A stretch of 64,000 nt of DNA from Luteibacter aegosomatissinici (lineage in GTDB: Bacteria > Pseudomonadota > Gammaproteobacteria > Xanthomonadales > Rhodanobacteraceae). This document shows, one piece after another, positions 29,327 to 36,787 of this stretch (position 1 is its first letter; each line of letters opens with the position of its first letter). A model generated the notes under the pieces. That model did not search any database. It was not told the origin of the DNA and was given only the letters and a program-made list of their open reading frames with translations. The translations under genes and the position numbers were made by a program. The DNA lies in assembly GCF_023078495.1 (NCBI RefSeq), contig NZ_CP095742.1:4550501-4614500 (forward strand). The letters run 5' to 3'.

Positions 29327-29402
29327 CCCAGGACCCGCTAAAACCTAAGTAAACCTACGGTTCGGTTCAGCCACCGCGCAGCTATGTGAGCGATCCGCCA
29401 AT

Positions 29403-29429
29403 ACGCGGTGAGCCCATGCCTCACCGCGT
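29403..29429. other. Perfect 10-bp inverted repeat upstream of the DUF1328 gene
   Basis: ACGCGGTGAG, seven-base loop, CTCACCGCGT. No U-run follows, so it is more likely an operator or leader hairpin than a terminator. It lies 130 bp before the DUF1328 start. Confidence 0.5.
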
Positions 29430-29558
29430 GAAGACGACTCTTTCAGGATCCCAATGCTCGAATGGCACCCGACCTGACGCGGCGGATGCCGTGCGGGCGT
29501 CGGCCAGTGAAGGCCGGCACTTTTGATCCGCTTCCCGCACCTTTCGAGGAGAACCCAC

Positions 29559-29732
29559 ATGCTCTATTGGGCCGTCGTCTTTTTCATCGTTGCCATCGTC
29601 GCTGCCATCTTCGGCTTTGGCGGTATCGCTGCCGGCGCCGCCAGCATCGCGAAGATCCTGTTCGTCGTCTTCCTGATCCTGTTCATCCTCTCGCTTCTGT
29701 TTGGCGGGCTGCGCCGCGGGCCTCGTTTGTAA
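29559..29732 (+). CDS. Small DUF1328 membrane protein (YtjA-like)
   Basis: 57 residues from the ATG at 29559, with GAGGAGA upstream. Two hydrophobic helices ([20 protein letters not shown] and [19 protein letters not shown], approximate limits) joined by a Gly/Ala turn ([10 protein letters not shown]), ending in RRGPRL. This is the DUF1328/YtjA family of two-helix inner-membrane proteins, often linked to general stress. A terminator follows at once. Function unknown. Confidence 0.92.
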   Translation: MLYWAVVFFIVAIVAAIFGFGGIAAGAASIAKILFVVFLILFILSLLFGGLRRGPRL

Positions 29733-29755
29733 CGGTTCGTCACGCGCCACCACGG

Positions 29756-29787
29756 AACGCCCCGGCCTAAGTGCCGGGGCGTTTCTC
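29756..29787 (+). terminator. Rho-independent terminator after the DUF1328 gene
   Basis: AACGCCCCGGC and GCCGGGGCGTT pair around a short loop and run into TTCTCT. Confidence 0.85.
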
Positions 29788-29807
29788 TATCCGAAGGAGG
29801 CCAGGCC

Positions 29808-30305
29808 ATGCGTTCGTTTGCCTTTGTCGTACTGACCCTGGCGTTCGCCAGTGCATGGGCCCAGCAACCCGCCAAGCTCAGCACCGCCGATGCCGATTTC
29901 ATCCGCCGCGCCAGCAGTGCCGGCCTGACCGAGATCGCGCTTGGCAAGCTCGCGGCACAACAGGCCTCGAGCGATGATGTGAAGAAATTCGCCGCACGCA
30001 TGGTGGATGACCATGCGCGAAGCAACGAAGCATTGGGCAAACTTGCCGGCAGCAAGGGGGTACAGGTGGCGCTTTCTCCTGAGCCTGCGCAGCAGCAGGA
30101 AATCGACCGACTGAAGGGCCTCGATGGCGCGGCGTTCGATCGGGCCTACTCCGATGCGATGGTACGCGACCATAAGCTCGCCACGGGCCTGTACCAACTC
30201 GAGGCGGACAAGGGGGATGACCCGGAGATCCGCGATTTCGCCCGCCAGCAGCTGCCCGTGCTGAAAAAACACGAAGACCTCGCCGACGATCTGCCGCCGT
30301 TCTGA
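29808..30305 (+). CDS. Exported DUF4142 protein
   Basis: 165 residues with a short signal peptide (MRSFAFVVLTLAFASAWA) and GAAGGAGG as ribosome site. The mature part is an all-alpha ferritin-like bundle: DADFIRRASSAGLTEIALGKLAAQ, FAARMVDDHARSNEALGKLA and FDRAYSDAMVRDHKLATGLYQ, the DUF4142 signature. Proteins of this family are periplasmic, of unknown role, and often found with stress genes. Paired here with the stress-type DUF1328 gene but separated by a terminator. Confidence 0.9.
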   Translation: MRSFAFVVLTLAFASAWAQQPAKLSTADADFIRRASSAGLTEIALGKLAAQQASSDDVKKFAARMVDDHARSNEALGKLAGSKGVQVALSPEPAQQQEIDRLKGLDGAAFDRAYSDAMVRDHKLATGLYQLEADKGDDPEIRDFARQQLPVLKKHEDLADDLPPF

Positions 30306-30407
30306 TACCTGGTCGTGCGGTGCGCGGCGTGAAGCGCGCGCAGGGCTGCCGATTACCGTACCGAGGGACAGGCGTACACTTTTGGTTTTCCGAACGGACA
30401 AACCGCC

Positions 30408-31436
30408 ATGGGTGCCGCCTCCCTCTCCACGCTGGATGCCATCCCCCGCGTCGATCTGCTCGATGGACCCACACCCATCCAGCGGCTCGAGCGCATCGAG
30501 CGTGCGCTGGGGCTGGCCGATCGTGGCATCCGCCTGTACGCCAAGCGCGACGACCTGATGTCACTTGGCGGCGGCGGTAACAAGCTGCGCAAGCTCGAAT
30601 ACCACCTGGGCGGCGCGCTCGCCGATGGCGTCGATACCGTGGTGAGCGTTGGGGGCGTGCAATCGAACCACGCGCGCCTGACCGCGGCCGCGGCGGCGCG
30701 CCTTGGGCTCGCCTGTGAACTCTTCCTGGCCCGCATGGTGCCGCGCGACGGCACGGACTACGAGCGCAACGGCAATGTGCTGCTCGATGACCTGTTCAAC
30801 GCCAGGCCGTCGATCCTGGCGCCGGGCGAGAACGCGCTCGAGCATGCCAATGCACGTGCGCAGGCACTGCGCGCGGCAGGGCACACGGTGCTGGTGCTGC
30901 CCACCGGCGGATCAACCCCGCTGGGTGCACTTGGCTACGCCCGCTGCGCCCGCGAGATCGCCCAGCAGGAAGCGCAGCGCGGCCTCCGTTTCGATCGCGT
31001 GATCGTGCCCAATGGCAGCGCCGGGACGCAGGCAGGGCTGGTGGCTGGCTACGCCGCGATGGGCCGGGATACGCGCAGCGTGCGTGCCTATGCGGTATTG
31101 GCAGCAGAGGACAGGGCGCGGGAAACCGCGCGCGACCTGGCCAACGCGGCGCTTGGCCTGCTGGGCAAGGAAGGCACGCTCACGGCGGGCGACATCGAAG
31201 TCGATGGCGGTGAACTGGGCGATGGTTACGGCGTGCCGACCGATGCCATGGTGGCCGCTGTCAGGCTCATGGCCTCGCAGGAAGGCGTGCTGCTGGACCC
31301 GGTGTATTCGGGCAAGGCGTTTGCCGGACTGTTGCGCGACCTGCGCTGTGGCGTGGTGCGAGAAGGTGAGGATGTGTTGTTCGTCGTGACGGGTGGCACG
31401 CCGGGGTTGTTTGCGTACCGTGAGGTGTTTGCGTAA
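30408..31436 (+). CDS. D-cysteine desulfhydrase / ACC deaminase-family PLP enzyme
   Basis: 342 residues, fold type II PLP enzyme. The PLP lysine is K59 in SLGGGGNKLRKLEYHLG; SVGGVQSNHARLTAAAAARLGL is the conserved substrate loop with the catalytic serine, and VPNGSAGTQAGLVAGYA binds the phosphate. The family contains D-cysteine desulfhydrase (DcyD), L-cysteate sulfo-lyase and ACC deaminase; motif wording favours DcyD-type enzymes, which turn D-cysteine into pyruvate, H2S and ammonia. Convergent with the sensor kinase, 18 bp apart. Confidence 0.9.
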   Translation: MGAASLSTLDAIPRVDLLDGPTPIQRLERIERALGLADRGIRLYAKRDDLMSLGGGGNKLRKLEYHLGGALADGVDTVVSVGGVQSNHARLTAAAAARLGLACELFLARMVPRDGTDYERNGNVLLDDLFNARPSILAPGENALEHANARAQALRAAGHTVLVLPTGGSTPLGALGYARCAREIAQQEAQRGLRFDRVIVPNGSAGTQAGLVAGYAAMGRDTRSVRAYAVLAAEDRARETARDLANAALGLLGKEGTLTAGDIEVDGGELGDGYGVPTDAMVAAVRLMASQEGVLLDPVYSGKAFAGLLRDLRCGVVREGEDVLFVVTGGTPGLFAYREVFA

Positions 31437-31454
31437 CCGGGGATCGCGCGCACC

Positions 31455-32762
31455 TCAGGGCAACGTCACCCGCGCCACCAACCCACCACCGTCACGATTC
31501 ACCAGCCGCAAGTCCCCGCCAATCGAGCGCATCAACTGCACCGCGATCGCAAGGCCTAATCCCGCACCACCGGTGTCGCGGCTTCGCGACCCTTCCAGCC
31601 GATGAAACGGCTGGGTCACGTTCTCGAGTTCCGACTCCGGAATGCCCGGCCCGCGATCGGCCACCGTGATCGACAACACGCCTTCCGCACTCCGGCAACT
31701 CGCGACCTCTGCGCTGCCGCCGTACTTGATGGCATTGTCGATGAGATTGGTGAGCACGCGGCGCAACGCACGCGGCCGCACCATGGCGGCGCCATGTGCC
31801 AGTTCATCCAGCGACACCGGCTGCCCCACATCCTGGTAATCAAACACCAGGCTCTCGATGAAGGCCGCCGGGTCCATTTTTACCGGCGCCTCGTCACCGC
31901 CATGTGCGCTGCGGGCATAGGCCACGCCTTCGCGCACCAGGTGCTCCATCTCGCCCAGGTCAGCCAGCAGGCGTTCGCGCTCGGGCGCATCATCGAGGGA
32001 TTCCACCCGCAGGCGCATACGCGTGATCGGCGTCTGCAGGTCATGCGAAATGGAGGCCAGGATATGCAGGCGCTCCTTCAGGTAGCGGCCGATGCGGTCC
32101 TGCATGGCATTGAAGGCGACTGCGGCCTGGGCGACCTCGGTGGGGCCTGCCTCGCTCATGTGGCTTGGGTCCGCCGTGGGCGACATGGCCTCTGCCGCGC
32201 TGGCGAGTCTCGCTAACGGGCGCGTCGCCAGGCGAACCGCAAGCCACGTGGCGGCGAGCAGCACGGCCATCTGCAGAAGGAATACGAAGGGCAACCAGTC
32301 CGCCATCGCCGGCGGGTGCGGGTTCACTTCAAGGGTGAGTGGCGCGCCATCGCGCAGGGTGAAGTGGACCTGGTAGCGCTCGGGCTTCGTTGACACGGTC
32401 TGCGCGTTGACGGCGTAGCTGGTGCCCACCTCGCGGGTGATGCGCTGGGTGACATCGCGGGAACGCTCGCTGGTCAGCGGCTGGCCAGGCGTACCAGGCC
32501 CCAGTATGAAGAAGTAATTATCGCGGCGTAGCCACGGCAGCCATTGCGGCCGTTCGTTCGCGGGCAAGCGGTCGAGGATGGCGACCGAGGTTCCCACCTC
32601 GTGCTCGAGCGTATTGAGCATCACCATGGTCGCACTCTGGTAGCGCTCGTAGGCCAGCAGGCCGAAGGTAAGCGCGTGGGCCAGCAGCAACCCGGAGAAC
32701 AGGATGAGTGACAACCGGGACGCCATGCTCCGAGGCAGCCATGCCAACGCGGCGCGCGTCAT
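31455..32762 (-). CDS. Two-component sensor histidine kinase
   Basis: 435 residues, EnvZ-like layout: TM1 near residues 15-38, a periplasmic loop of about 120 residues, TM2 near 158-180, HAMP, then HisKA with the phosphorylated histidine in ASISHDLQTPITRMRL. The ATPase domain has NLIDNAIKYGG (N box), VADRGPGIPE and GGAGLGLAIAVQLMRS. Its start overlaps the stop of the response regulator by four bases. Preceded in the same direction by the regulator and a TlpA-like thioredoxin. The periplasmic loop has no obvious metal-binding cluster; the signal is unknown. Confidence 0.94.
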   Translation of the reverse strand: MTRAALAWLPRSMASRLSLILFSGLLLAHALTFGLLAYERYQSATMVMLNTLEHEVGTSVAILDRLPANERPQWLPWLRRDNYFFILGPGTPGQPLTSERSRDVTQRITREVGTSYAVNAQTVSTKPERYQVHFTLRDGAPLTLEVNPHPPAMADWLPFVFLLQMAVLLAATWLAVRLATRPLARLASAAEAMSPTADPSHMSEAGPTEVAQAAVAFNAMQDRIGRYLKERLHILASISHDLQTPITRMRLRVESLDDAPERERLLADLGEMEHLVREGVAYARSAHGGDEAPVKMDPAAFIESLVFDYQDVGQPVSLDELAHGAAMVRPRALRRVLTNLIDNAIKYGGSAEVASCRSAEGVLSITVADRGPGIPESELENVTQPFHRLEGSRSRDTGGAGLGLAIAVQLMRSIGGDLRLVNRDGGGLVARVTLP

Positions 32763-33499
32763 GCACCGCCCTCGGCGACGGTGACCGGCATGCTGAAGAC
32801 GTAGCCTTCGCTACGCACCGTCTTGATGTAACTCTGGTCCTTCGCATCGTCCTGGAGGCGCTGGCGCAAGCGGCTAACCTGCAGGTCGATACTGCGGTCG
32901 AACAGTTCGGCATCACGCCCCTGGGTCAGGTTCAGCAGCTGGTCGCGCGTGAGGACCCGCTGGGGATGATCGAGGAACACGCGCAGCAAGCGGTATTCCG
33001 CGCCGCTCAACGAAATCACCGTGCCCTCCTCGTCCAGCAGGTGGCGCGCTGTCGTATCGAGCCGCCACTTGCCGAACGCCAGCATCTCCGTCGCCTCGGT
33101 AATGCGCAGGTTGGGCGGCAGCATGCGCGTGCGGCGGATCACCGCCTTGATCCTCGCCAGGAGTTCGCGCGGCGAGAAGGGTTTGGTGAGGTAATCATCC
33201 GCGCCCATCTCCAGGCCGATGATGCGATCGGTTTCATCATCGCGCGCGGTGAGCAGCAGGACGGGGATGGCCTTGTGCTTGCCCGCACGCAAGGTGCGGC
33301 ACAAGGCCAGCCCGTCCTCGCCAGGCATCATGATGTCGAGCACCACCAGGTCGAACGCCGAGGCTTCCAGCTGGGCGAACATCTCGCGCCCCTCCGCGGC
33401 GGCCGTGGCACGCAGGCCGTTCTTGCGCAGGTAATCGACGACGCCCGTGCGAATGCCGTGGTCATCGTCGACGACGAGGATATGGTCGATGTGTTCCAT
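32759..33499 (-). CDS. OmpR-family response regulator
   Basis: 246 residues. Receiver domain with acidic pair D11/D12, phospho-acceptor D55 in VVLDIMMPG, and the switch lysine in YLTKPFSPREL. The C-terminal winged helix shows ISLSGAEYRLLRVFLDHPQRVLTRDQLLN and VSRLRQRLQDD...SYIKTVRSEGYVF, standard OmpR/PhoB type. Coupled to its kinase. It lies 44 bp downstream of the TlpA-like gene, so the three may form one operon divergent from ohr and the bufferin genes, making it a candidate regulator of that block (inference). Confidence 0.95.
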   Translation of the reverse strand: MEHIDHILVVDDDHGIRTGVVDYLRKNGLRATAAAEGREMFAQLEASAFDLVVLDIMMPGEDGLALCRTLRAGKHKAIPVLLLTARDDETDRIIGLEMGADDYLTKPFSPRELLARIKAVIRRTRMLPPNLRITEATEMLAFGKWRLDTTARHLLDEEGTVISLSGAEYRLLRVFLDHPQRVLTRDQLLNLTQGRDAELFDRSIDLQVSRLRQRLQDDAKDQSYIKTVRSEGYVFSMPVTVAEGGA

Positions 33500-33543
33500 G
33501 CGGTTGCGTCTTCTCGTTCAAGCCAGGGGGTTCGTGGCGTGCC

Positions 33544-34089
33544 TCAGCCCTTGCCAAGCAGCTGGCGCACCTTCGCTTCCGTGGTGTCGTAGTTTCCCTC
33601 GCCGAAGTGCTGGTACACAACGCGGCCCTGCTGGTCCACGAGGTACAGCGCCGGCCAGAACTGGTTATTCCAGGCATTCCAGGTCGCGTTCTGGTTATCC
33701 ACGGCCACCGGCCAGTCGATGCCAAAGCGGCGGATCGCCGCCTTCACCGTGGCCGGATCGCGTTCTTCGTCGTACTCGGGCGTATGGACGCCCACGACGA
33801 CGAGACCATCCTTTGAATACTTGTCGTACAGCTCCTTGGTATGCGGCAGCACGTGCAGGCAGTTGATGCATTCATTGGTCCAGAACTCGACCAGCACGAC
33901 CTTGCCGCGCAGATCCTGCATGGTGAGCGGCTGCGAATTGAACCAATGATCAATACCCGTGAACTCCGGCGCCGTGCCCGCGGCAGGCACCTGGTCGCCC
34001 GCGCGGGCGATGCCGGAAAGCCCGGGCCAGGCAGCGGCCAGGCCAACGCCCAGCGCGAACACGGTAAGCACTCTGAAGAAAACGTTCAT
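33544..34089 (-). CDS. Periplasmic TlpA-like thioredoxin
   Basis: 181 residues from the ATG at 34087-34089 (MNVFFRVLTVFALGVGLAAA). A signal sequence or anchor is followed by a thioredoxin fold: DLRGKVVLVEFWTNECINC with the redox pair in CINC (a TlpA/DipZ-like variant), HTPEYDEERDPATVKAAIRRFGIDWPVAVDN, and the cis-proline region NQFWPALYLVDQQGRVVY. The NECINC sequence and HTPEF-type motif are those of the redoxin domain fused to DipZ in other bacteria. Role: thiol-disulfide exchange in the periplasm, possibly protecting the cysteine-rich peptides encoded divergently (inference). Confidence 0.9.
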   Translation of the reverse strand: MNVFFRVLTVFALGVGLAAAWPGLSGIARAGDQVPAAGTAPEFTGIDHWFNSQPLTMQDLRGKVVLVEFWTNECINCLHVLPHTKELYDKYSKDGLVVVGVHTPEYDEERDPATVKAAIRRFGIDWPVAVDNQNATWNAWNNQFWPALYLVDQQGRVVYQHFGEGNYDTTEAKVRQLLGKG

Positions 34090-34166
34090 GGTGACCTCGG
34101 GTGGGGTGGGTACGGCTTGCATTAAAGGCGCGCCGTTTGTCCCGGGGATGTCCCCCTACCCGGCTT

Positions 34167-34211
34167 TTTGTATCGAAACGTACAAACCGGCCAGCTTTGT
34201 ATCGAAACGTA
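34167..34211. repeat. Two direct repeats TTTGTATCGAAACGTA in a divergent promoter region
   Basis: TTTGTATCGAAACGTA occurs at 34167-34182 and again at 34196-34211, a 29-bp period. Each contains an imperfect dyad GTATCG-AAA-CGTAC. They lie between the TlpA-like gene and ohr/bufferin genes, 78 bp from the first start and about 127 bp from the ohr start. Most likely paired binding sites for one regulator; which protein binds is unknown. Confidence 0.7.
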
Positions 34212-34337
34212 TCCAGGTGGTCGCAGGACACATTGCGATGCGATTTGGCGCCCCACGCGACACAGACGGGATACGCCCGGACGTTTTCATGTGCATCACC
34301 GGCTGACACCAGCCACCCACTGCACAAGGACACGACC

Positions 34338-34754
34338 ATGAGCCGCATCGATACCGTTCTCTACACCGGCAAGACCCGCACCATCGGCGGCCGCGACGGC
34401 CGCGCCACCAGCGCCGATGGCGCCCTGGATATCAAGCTGACCCCGCCGGGCGGCCACGGCGGCGGCACGAACCCCGAGCAGCTGTTCGCCGCCGGCTGGT
34501 CGGCCTGCTTCATTGGCGCCATGGGCCTGGCCGCCGCGGAACGCAAGATCCGCCTTCCGCAGGACACCGCCGTGAACGCCGAGGTCGACCTGGGCACCGG
34601 CGAGGGTGGCTACTTCCTGCAGGCCCGGCTCAACGTCAGCCTGCCGGGCATCGATGCCGAGACGGCGCAGGCCCTGGTCGAAGCGGCCCACCGCACGTGC
34701 CCGTATTCGAAGGCCACCCGCGGAAACATCGACGTCGCCATCCAGCTCGCCTGA
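34338..34754 (+). CDS. ohr: Organic hydroperoxide resistance protein Ohr (OsmC family)
   Basis: Thiol peroxidase that reduces organic hydroperoxides, cytoplasmic. 138 residues from the ATG at 34338 (MSRIDTVLYTGKTRTIGGRDG). Both redox cysteines are present: one in GWSACFIGAM and one in HRTCPYSKATRGNIDV. NPEQLFAAGW and the KTRTIGGRDGRA start are Ohr rather than OsmC signatures. First gene of a same-strand run that continues into the bufferin genes 36 bp downstream; no OhrR regulator is adjacent. Confidence 0.95.
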   Translation: MSRIDTVLYTGKTRTIGGRDGRATSADGALDIKLTPPGGHGGGTNPEQLFAAGWSACFIGAMGLAAAERKIRLPQDTAVNAEVDLGTGEGGYFLQARLNVSLPGIDAETAQALVEAAHRTCPYSKATRGNIDVAIQLA

Positions 34755-34790
34755 TCCCTTCGCCCTCCTGGCCATCCAAGGAAACCACCG

Positions 34791-35066
34791 ATGAACCGCA
34801 AGTACAGCAACCTCGCCGCCACCCTCGCCCTGGGTCTCGCCGCTATCGCAGGCGGCGCGCACGCCGACGAAGCGAAGAAGCCCATGGAAAAGTGCTACGG
34901 CGTGGCCAAGGCCGGCCAGAATGACTGCGCAGCCGGCGCCGGCACCAGCTGCGCCGGAACGTCCAAGACCGATTACCAGGGCAATGCCTGGAAGCTCGTC
35001 GACAAAGGCACCTGCGTCACCATCAAGACCCCGAAGGGCCACGGCACGCTAGAGGCGAAGGCGTGA
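34791..35066 (+). CDS. bufA1: BufA1-type bufferin precursor (DUF2282)
   Basis: 91-residue RiPP precursor exported to the periplasm, where the modified peptide binds copper in characterised bufferins. Signal peptide to about A25 (AGGAHA, then DEAKK). The DUF2282 pattern is complete: [27 protein letters not shown] and KGTCVTIK, giving cysteines at 35, 46, 54 and 75. In the family, DUF692/MNIO enzymes convert selected cysteines to thiooxazole-type heterocycles; BufB and BufC are encoded downstream. Its TGA overlaps the GTG start of the DoxX gene. Older names for such genes: gigP. Confidence 0.92.
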   Translation: MNRKYSNLAATLALGLAAIAGGAHADEAKKPMEKCYGVAKAGQNDCAAGAGTSCAGTSKTDYQGNAWKLVDKGTCVTIKTPKGHGTLEAKA

Positions 35067-35518
35067 GCACCTTCGTGCCCGCCATGCGCAAGGCACCCGC
35101 GACGACAGGCTTGCTGTCGCGGGTGGTACCGGAAAGCGCGCTGCTCCTCGTGGCGCGCCTGGGTATCGCGGCGGTGTTCTTCCAGTCCGGCCGTACCAAG
35201 GTCGAGGGTCTCCTCACCATCAAGGCATCCACGTACGACCTGTTCGAGTCGGAGTACGCGCTGCCCCTGATTCCCTCGCACCTTGCCGCGCACCTGGCAA
35301 CGTATGCGGAGCACCTGTTTCCCGTACTCCTCGTGCTCGGCCTGTTCACTCGTGTATCCGCGTTCGCGCTGTTGGCCATGACCACGGTCATCGAAGTGTT
35401 CGTGTACCCCGACGCGTGGCCTACGCACCTTTCCTGGGCGGGGCTGCTGCTCCCGCTCGTCGCCCGCGGCGGTGGCGGCTGGTCGCTCGACCGGCTCCTG
35501 TTCCCACCGCGCCGCTAA
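35063..35518 (+). CDS. DoxX-family membrane protein (BufD/GigT-like)
   Basis: 151 residues from a GTG at 35063, overlapping the bufA1 stop (GTGA). Four hydrophobic segments, starting with [28 protein letters not shown], the DoxX N-terminal motif, then a loop ([34 protein letters not shown], in parts) and two further helices. DoxX proteins are regular members of bufferin/gig clusters; they may supply or recycle electrons at the membrane or handle the peptide, but no activity is proven. Inner membrane. Confidence 0.9.
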   Translation: MSTFVPAMRKAPATTGLLSRVVPESALLLVARLGIAAVFFQSGRTKVEGLLTIKASTYDLFESEYALPLIPSHLAAHLATYAEHLFPVLLVLGLFTRVSAFALLAMTTVIEVFVYPDAWPTHLSWAGLLLPLVARGGGGWSLDRLLFPPRR

Positions 35519-35548
35519 CCCTCTCCCACCACCGCAGGCTTACCCACC

Positions 35549-36313
35549 ATGCGTAAGAGCATCCTCTTCGCGCTGACCGCGCTCGCCCTGGCCACCGGCT
35601 CAGCCACCTTCGCCGCTGACGCCGCCGCACCCACCGGCGTAAAGAACATCGTTATCGTCCCTGGCGCCTTCGTCGATGGCTCCGGCTGGCGTGTCGTCCA
35701 CGACATCCTTATTCACAAGGGCTACCACGTGAGCGTGGTGCAGCCGCGCATCGAAACCCTGGCCGACGATGTCGACCAGACCCGCGAACAGATCCGCAAG
35801 CAGGACGGCCCGGTCGTCCTTGTCGGCCACAGCTACGGTGGCGCCGTGATTACCCAGGCCGGTGCGCGCGACAAGGTCGCCGCGCTGGTTTACGTCTCGG
35901 CCCTGGTGCCCGAGGTAGGCGAGAGCGTCTCGCAGCTGGTCGGTTCGATGCCCGCCCCTAGCAACGATATCGAAGCCACCCGCGACGACCACCTGTTCTT
36001 CAACGAAGCCAAATTCGGCACCGACTTTGCCGGCGACCTCACGAAGAACCGGACCGATTTCATGGCGATCTCGCAGGTACCTGCCGCGAAGGCCGCTTTC
36101 AACGCCACGCTGCCGGTCGCGGCATGGCACGCCAAGCCCACCTGGGCCGTGGTCAGCACCCAGGACCACGCGCTCAGCCCCGACCTCCAGCGCTGGATGT
36201 ACAAGCGCGCCCATGCGCACGTCACCGAAATTGACGGCAGCCATGTCTCGTACATCTCGCAGCCGGAGAAGGTCGCCGCGGTGATCGAAGAAGCCGCACG
36301 CGACGCCAAGTAA
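35549..36313 (+). CDS. Secreted alpha/beta hydrolase inside the bufferin operon
   Basis: 254 residues with a signal peptide (MRKSILFALTALALATGSATFA). Alpha/beta fold: NIVIVPGAFVDGSGWRVVHDIL is the HGxG-like oxyanion region (here PGAF), VLVGHSYGGAVITQAG holds the nucleophile, and the distal part has VSTQDHALSPDLQRWMYKRA and EIDGSHVSYISQPEKVA with the catalytic histidine. It resembles the salicylate-esterase/hydroxynitrile-lyase-like bacterial group annotated as alpha/beta hydrolase. Same strand, 30 bp after doxX and 54 bp before bufA2. Not a recognised core bufferin gene; its link is positional. Confidence 0.9.
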   Translation: MRKSILFALTALALATGSATFAADAAAPTGVKNIVIVPGAFVDGSGWRVVHDILIHKGYHVSVVQPRIETLADDVDQTREQIRKQDGPVVLVGHSYGGAVITQAGARDKVAALVYVSALVPEVGESVSQLVGSMPAPSNDIEATRDDHLFFNEAKFGTDFAGDLTKNRTDFMAISQVPAAKAAFNATLPVAAWHAKPTWAVVSTQDHALSPDLQRWMYKRAHAHVTEIDGSHVSYISQPEKVAAVIEEAARDAK

Positions 36314-36367
36314 GTGCCTACGGCACGCCCACGCCCCACCCTATTCCACCGCTAGGAAAACCATCTG

Positions 36368-36655
36368 ATGAATGCCACCGCCACCAAGTCCCGCTCGACC
36401 TTTGCCGGCGCCGCCGCGCTGGTCGCCATGGCCATCGCGCAGTTCGCCACACCCGCGCACGCCGCCGACAAACCGGCCGCCGCGAAAGAAGAGCTTTCGC
36501 GCTGCTACGGCGTGAACACCTGCAAGGGCACCAGCCTCTGCGCCACCGCCAAGAACGATTGCAAGGGCCTGAACACCTGCAAGGGCCAGGGCGTGGTCGT
36601 GAAGCTGCCCAGCGAATGCAAAGCCGCCGGCGGCACGCTGACCGAGCCGCAGTAA
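36368..36655 (+). CDS. Second bufferin-type precursor (BufA2-like, six cysteines)
   Basis: 95 residues. Signal peptide up to about A32 (FATPAHA, then ADKPAAAKEE). The mature part has six cysteines at 46, 52, 58, 65, 71 and 84 arranged in short CKG-type repeats (CYGVNTCKGTSLCATAK; DCKGLNTCKGQG) with a final SECKAAGG. This is the layout I associate with BufA2-family periplasmic metallophores; it differs clearly from the DUF2282 precursor 1.3 kb upstream while sharing its SRCYG/EKCYG-like start. One BufB/BufC pair downstream probably modifies both. Confidence 0.85.
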   Translation: MNATATKSRSTFAGAAALVAMAIAQFATPAHAADKPAAAKEELSRCYGVNTCKGTSLCATAKNDCKGLNTCKGQGVVVKLPSECKAAGGTLTEPQ

Positions 36656-36669
36656 CACCGCTCCCCCCG

Positions 36670-36764
36670 GTAGGAGCTTACCCTGTGAGCGACGCCGTTG
36701 GCGGATGCGCTACAAGCCCTGCGGCTCCATCGTGAAAGCTGTCGCCCACAGGGTGGGCTCCTAC
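36670..36764. repeat. REPIN-like inverted repeat between bufA2 and bufB
   Basis: GTAGGAGCTTACCCTGTGAG on the left, GGGTGGGCTCCTAC on the right, with arm mismatches. Fills the gap between the precursor gene and its maturation enzyme; a stable hairpin here could keep precursor mRNA high relative to bufB. Confidence 0.8.
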
Positions 36765-36787
36765 CTAACGTGCATCGGACATTCGAC

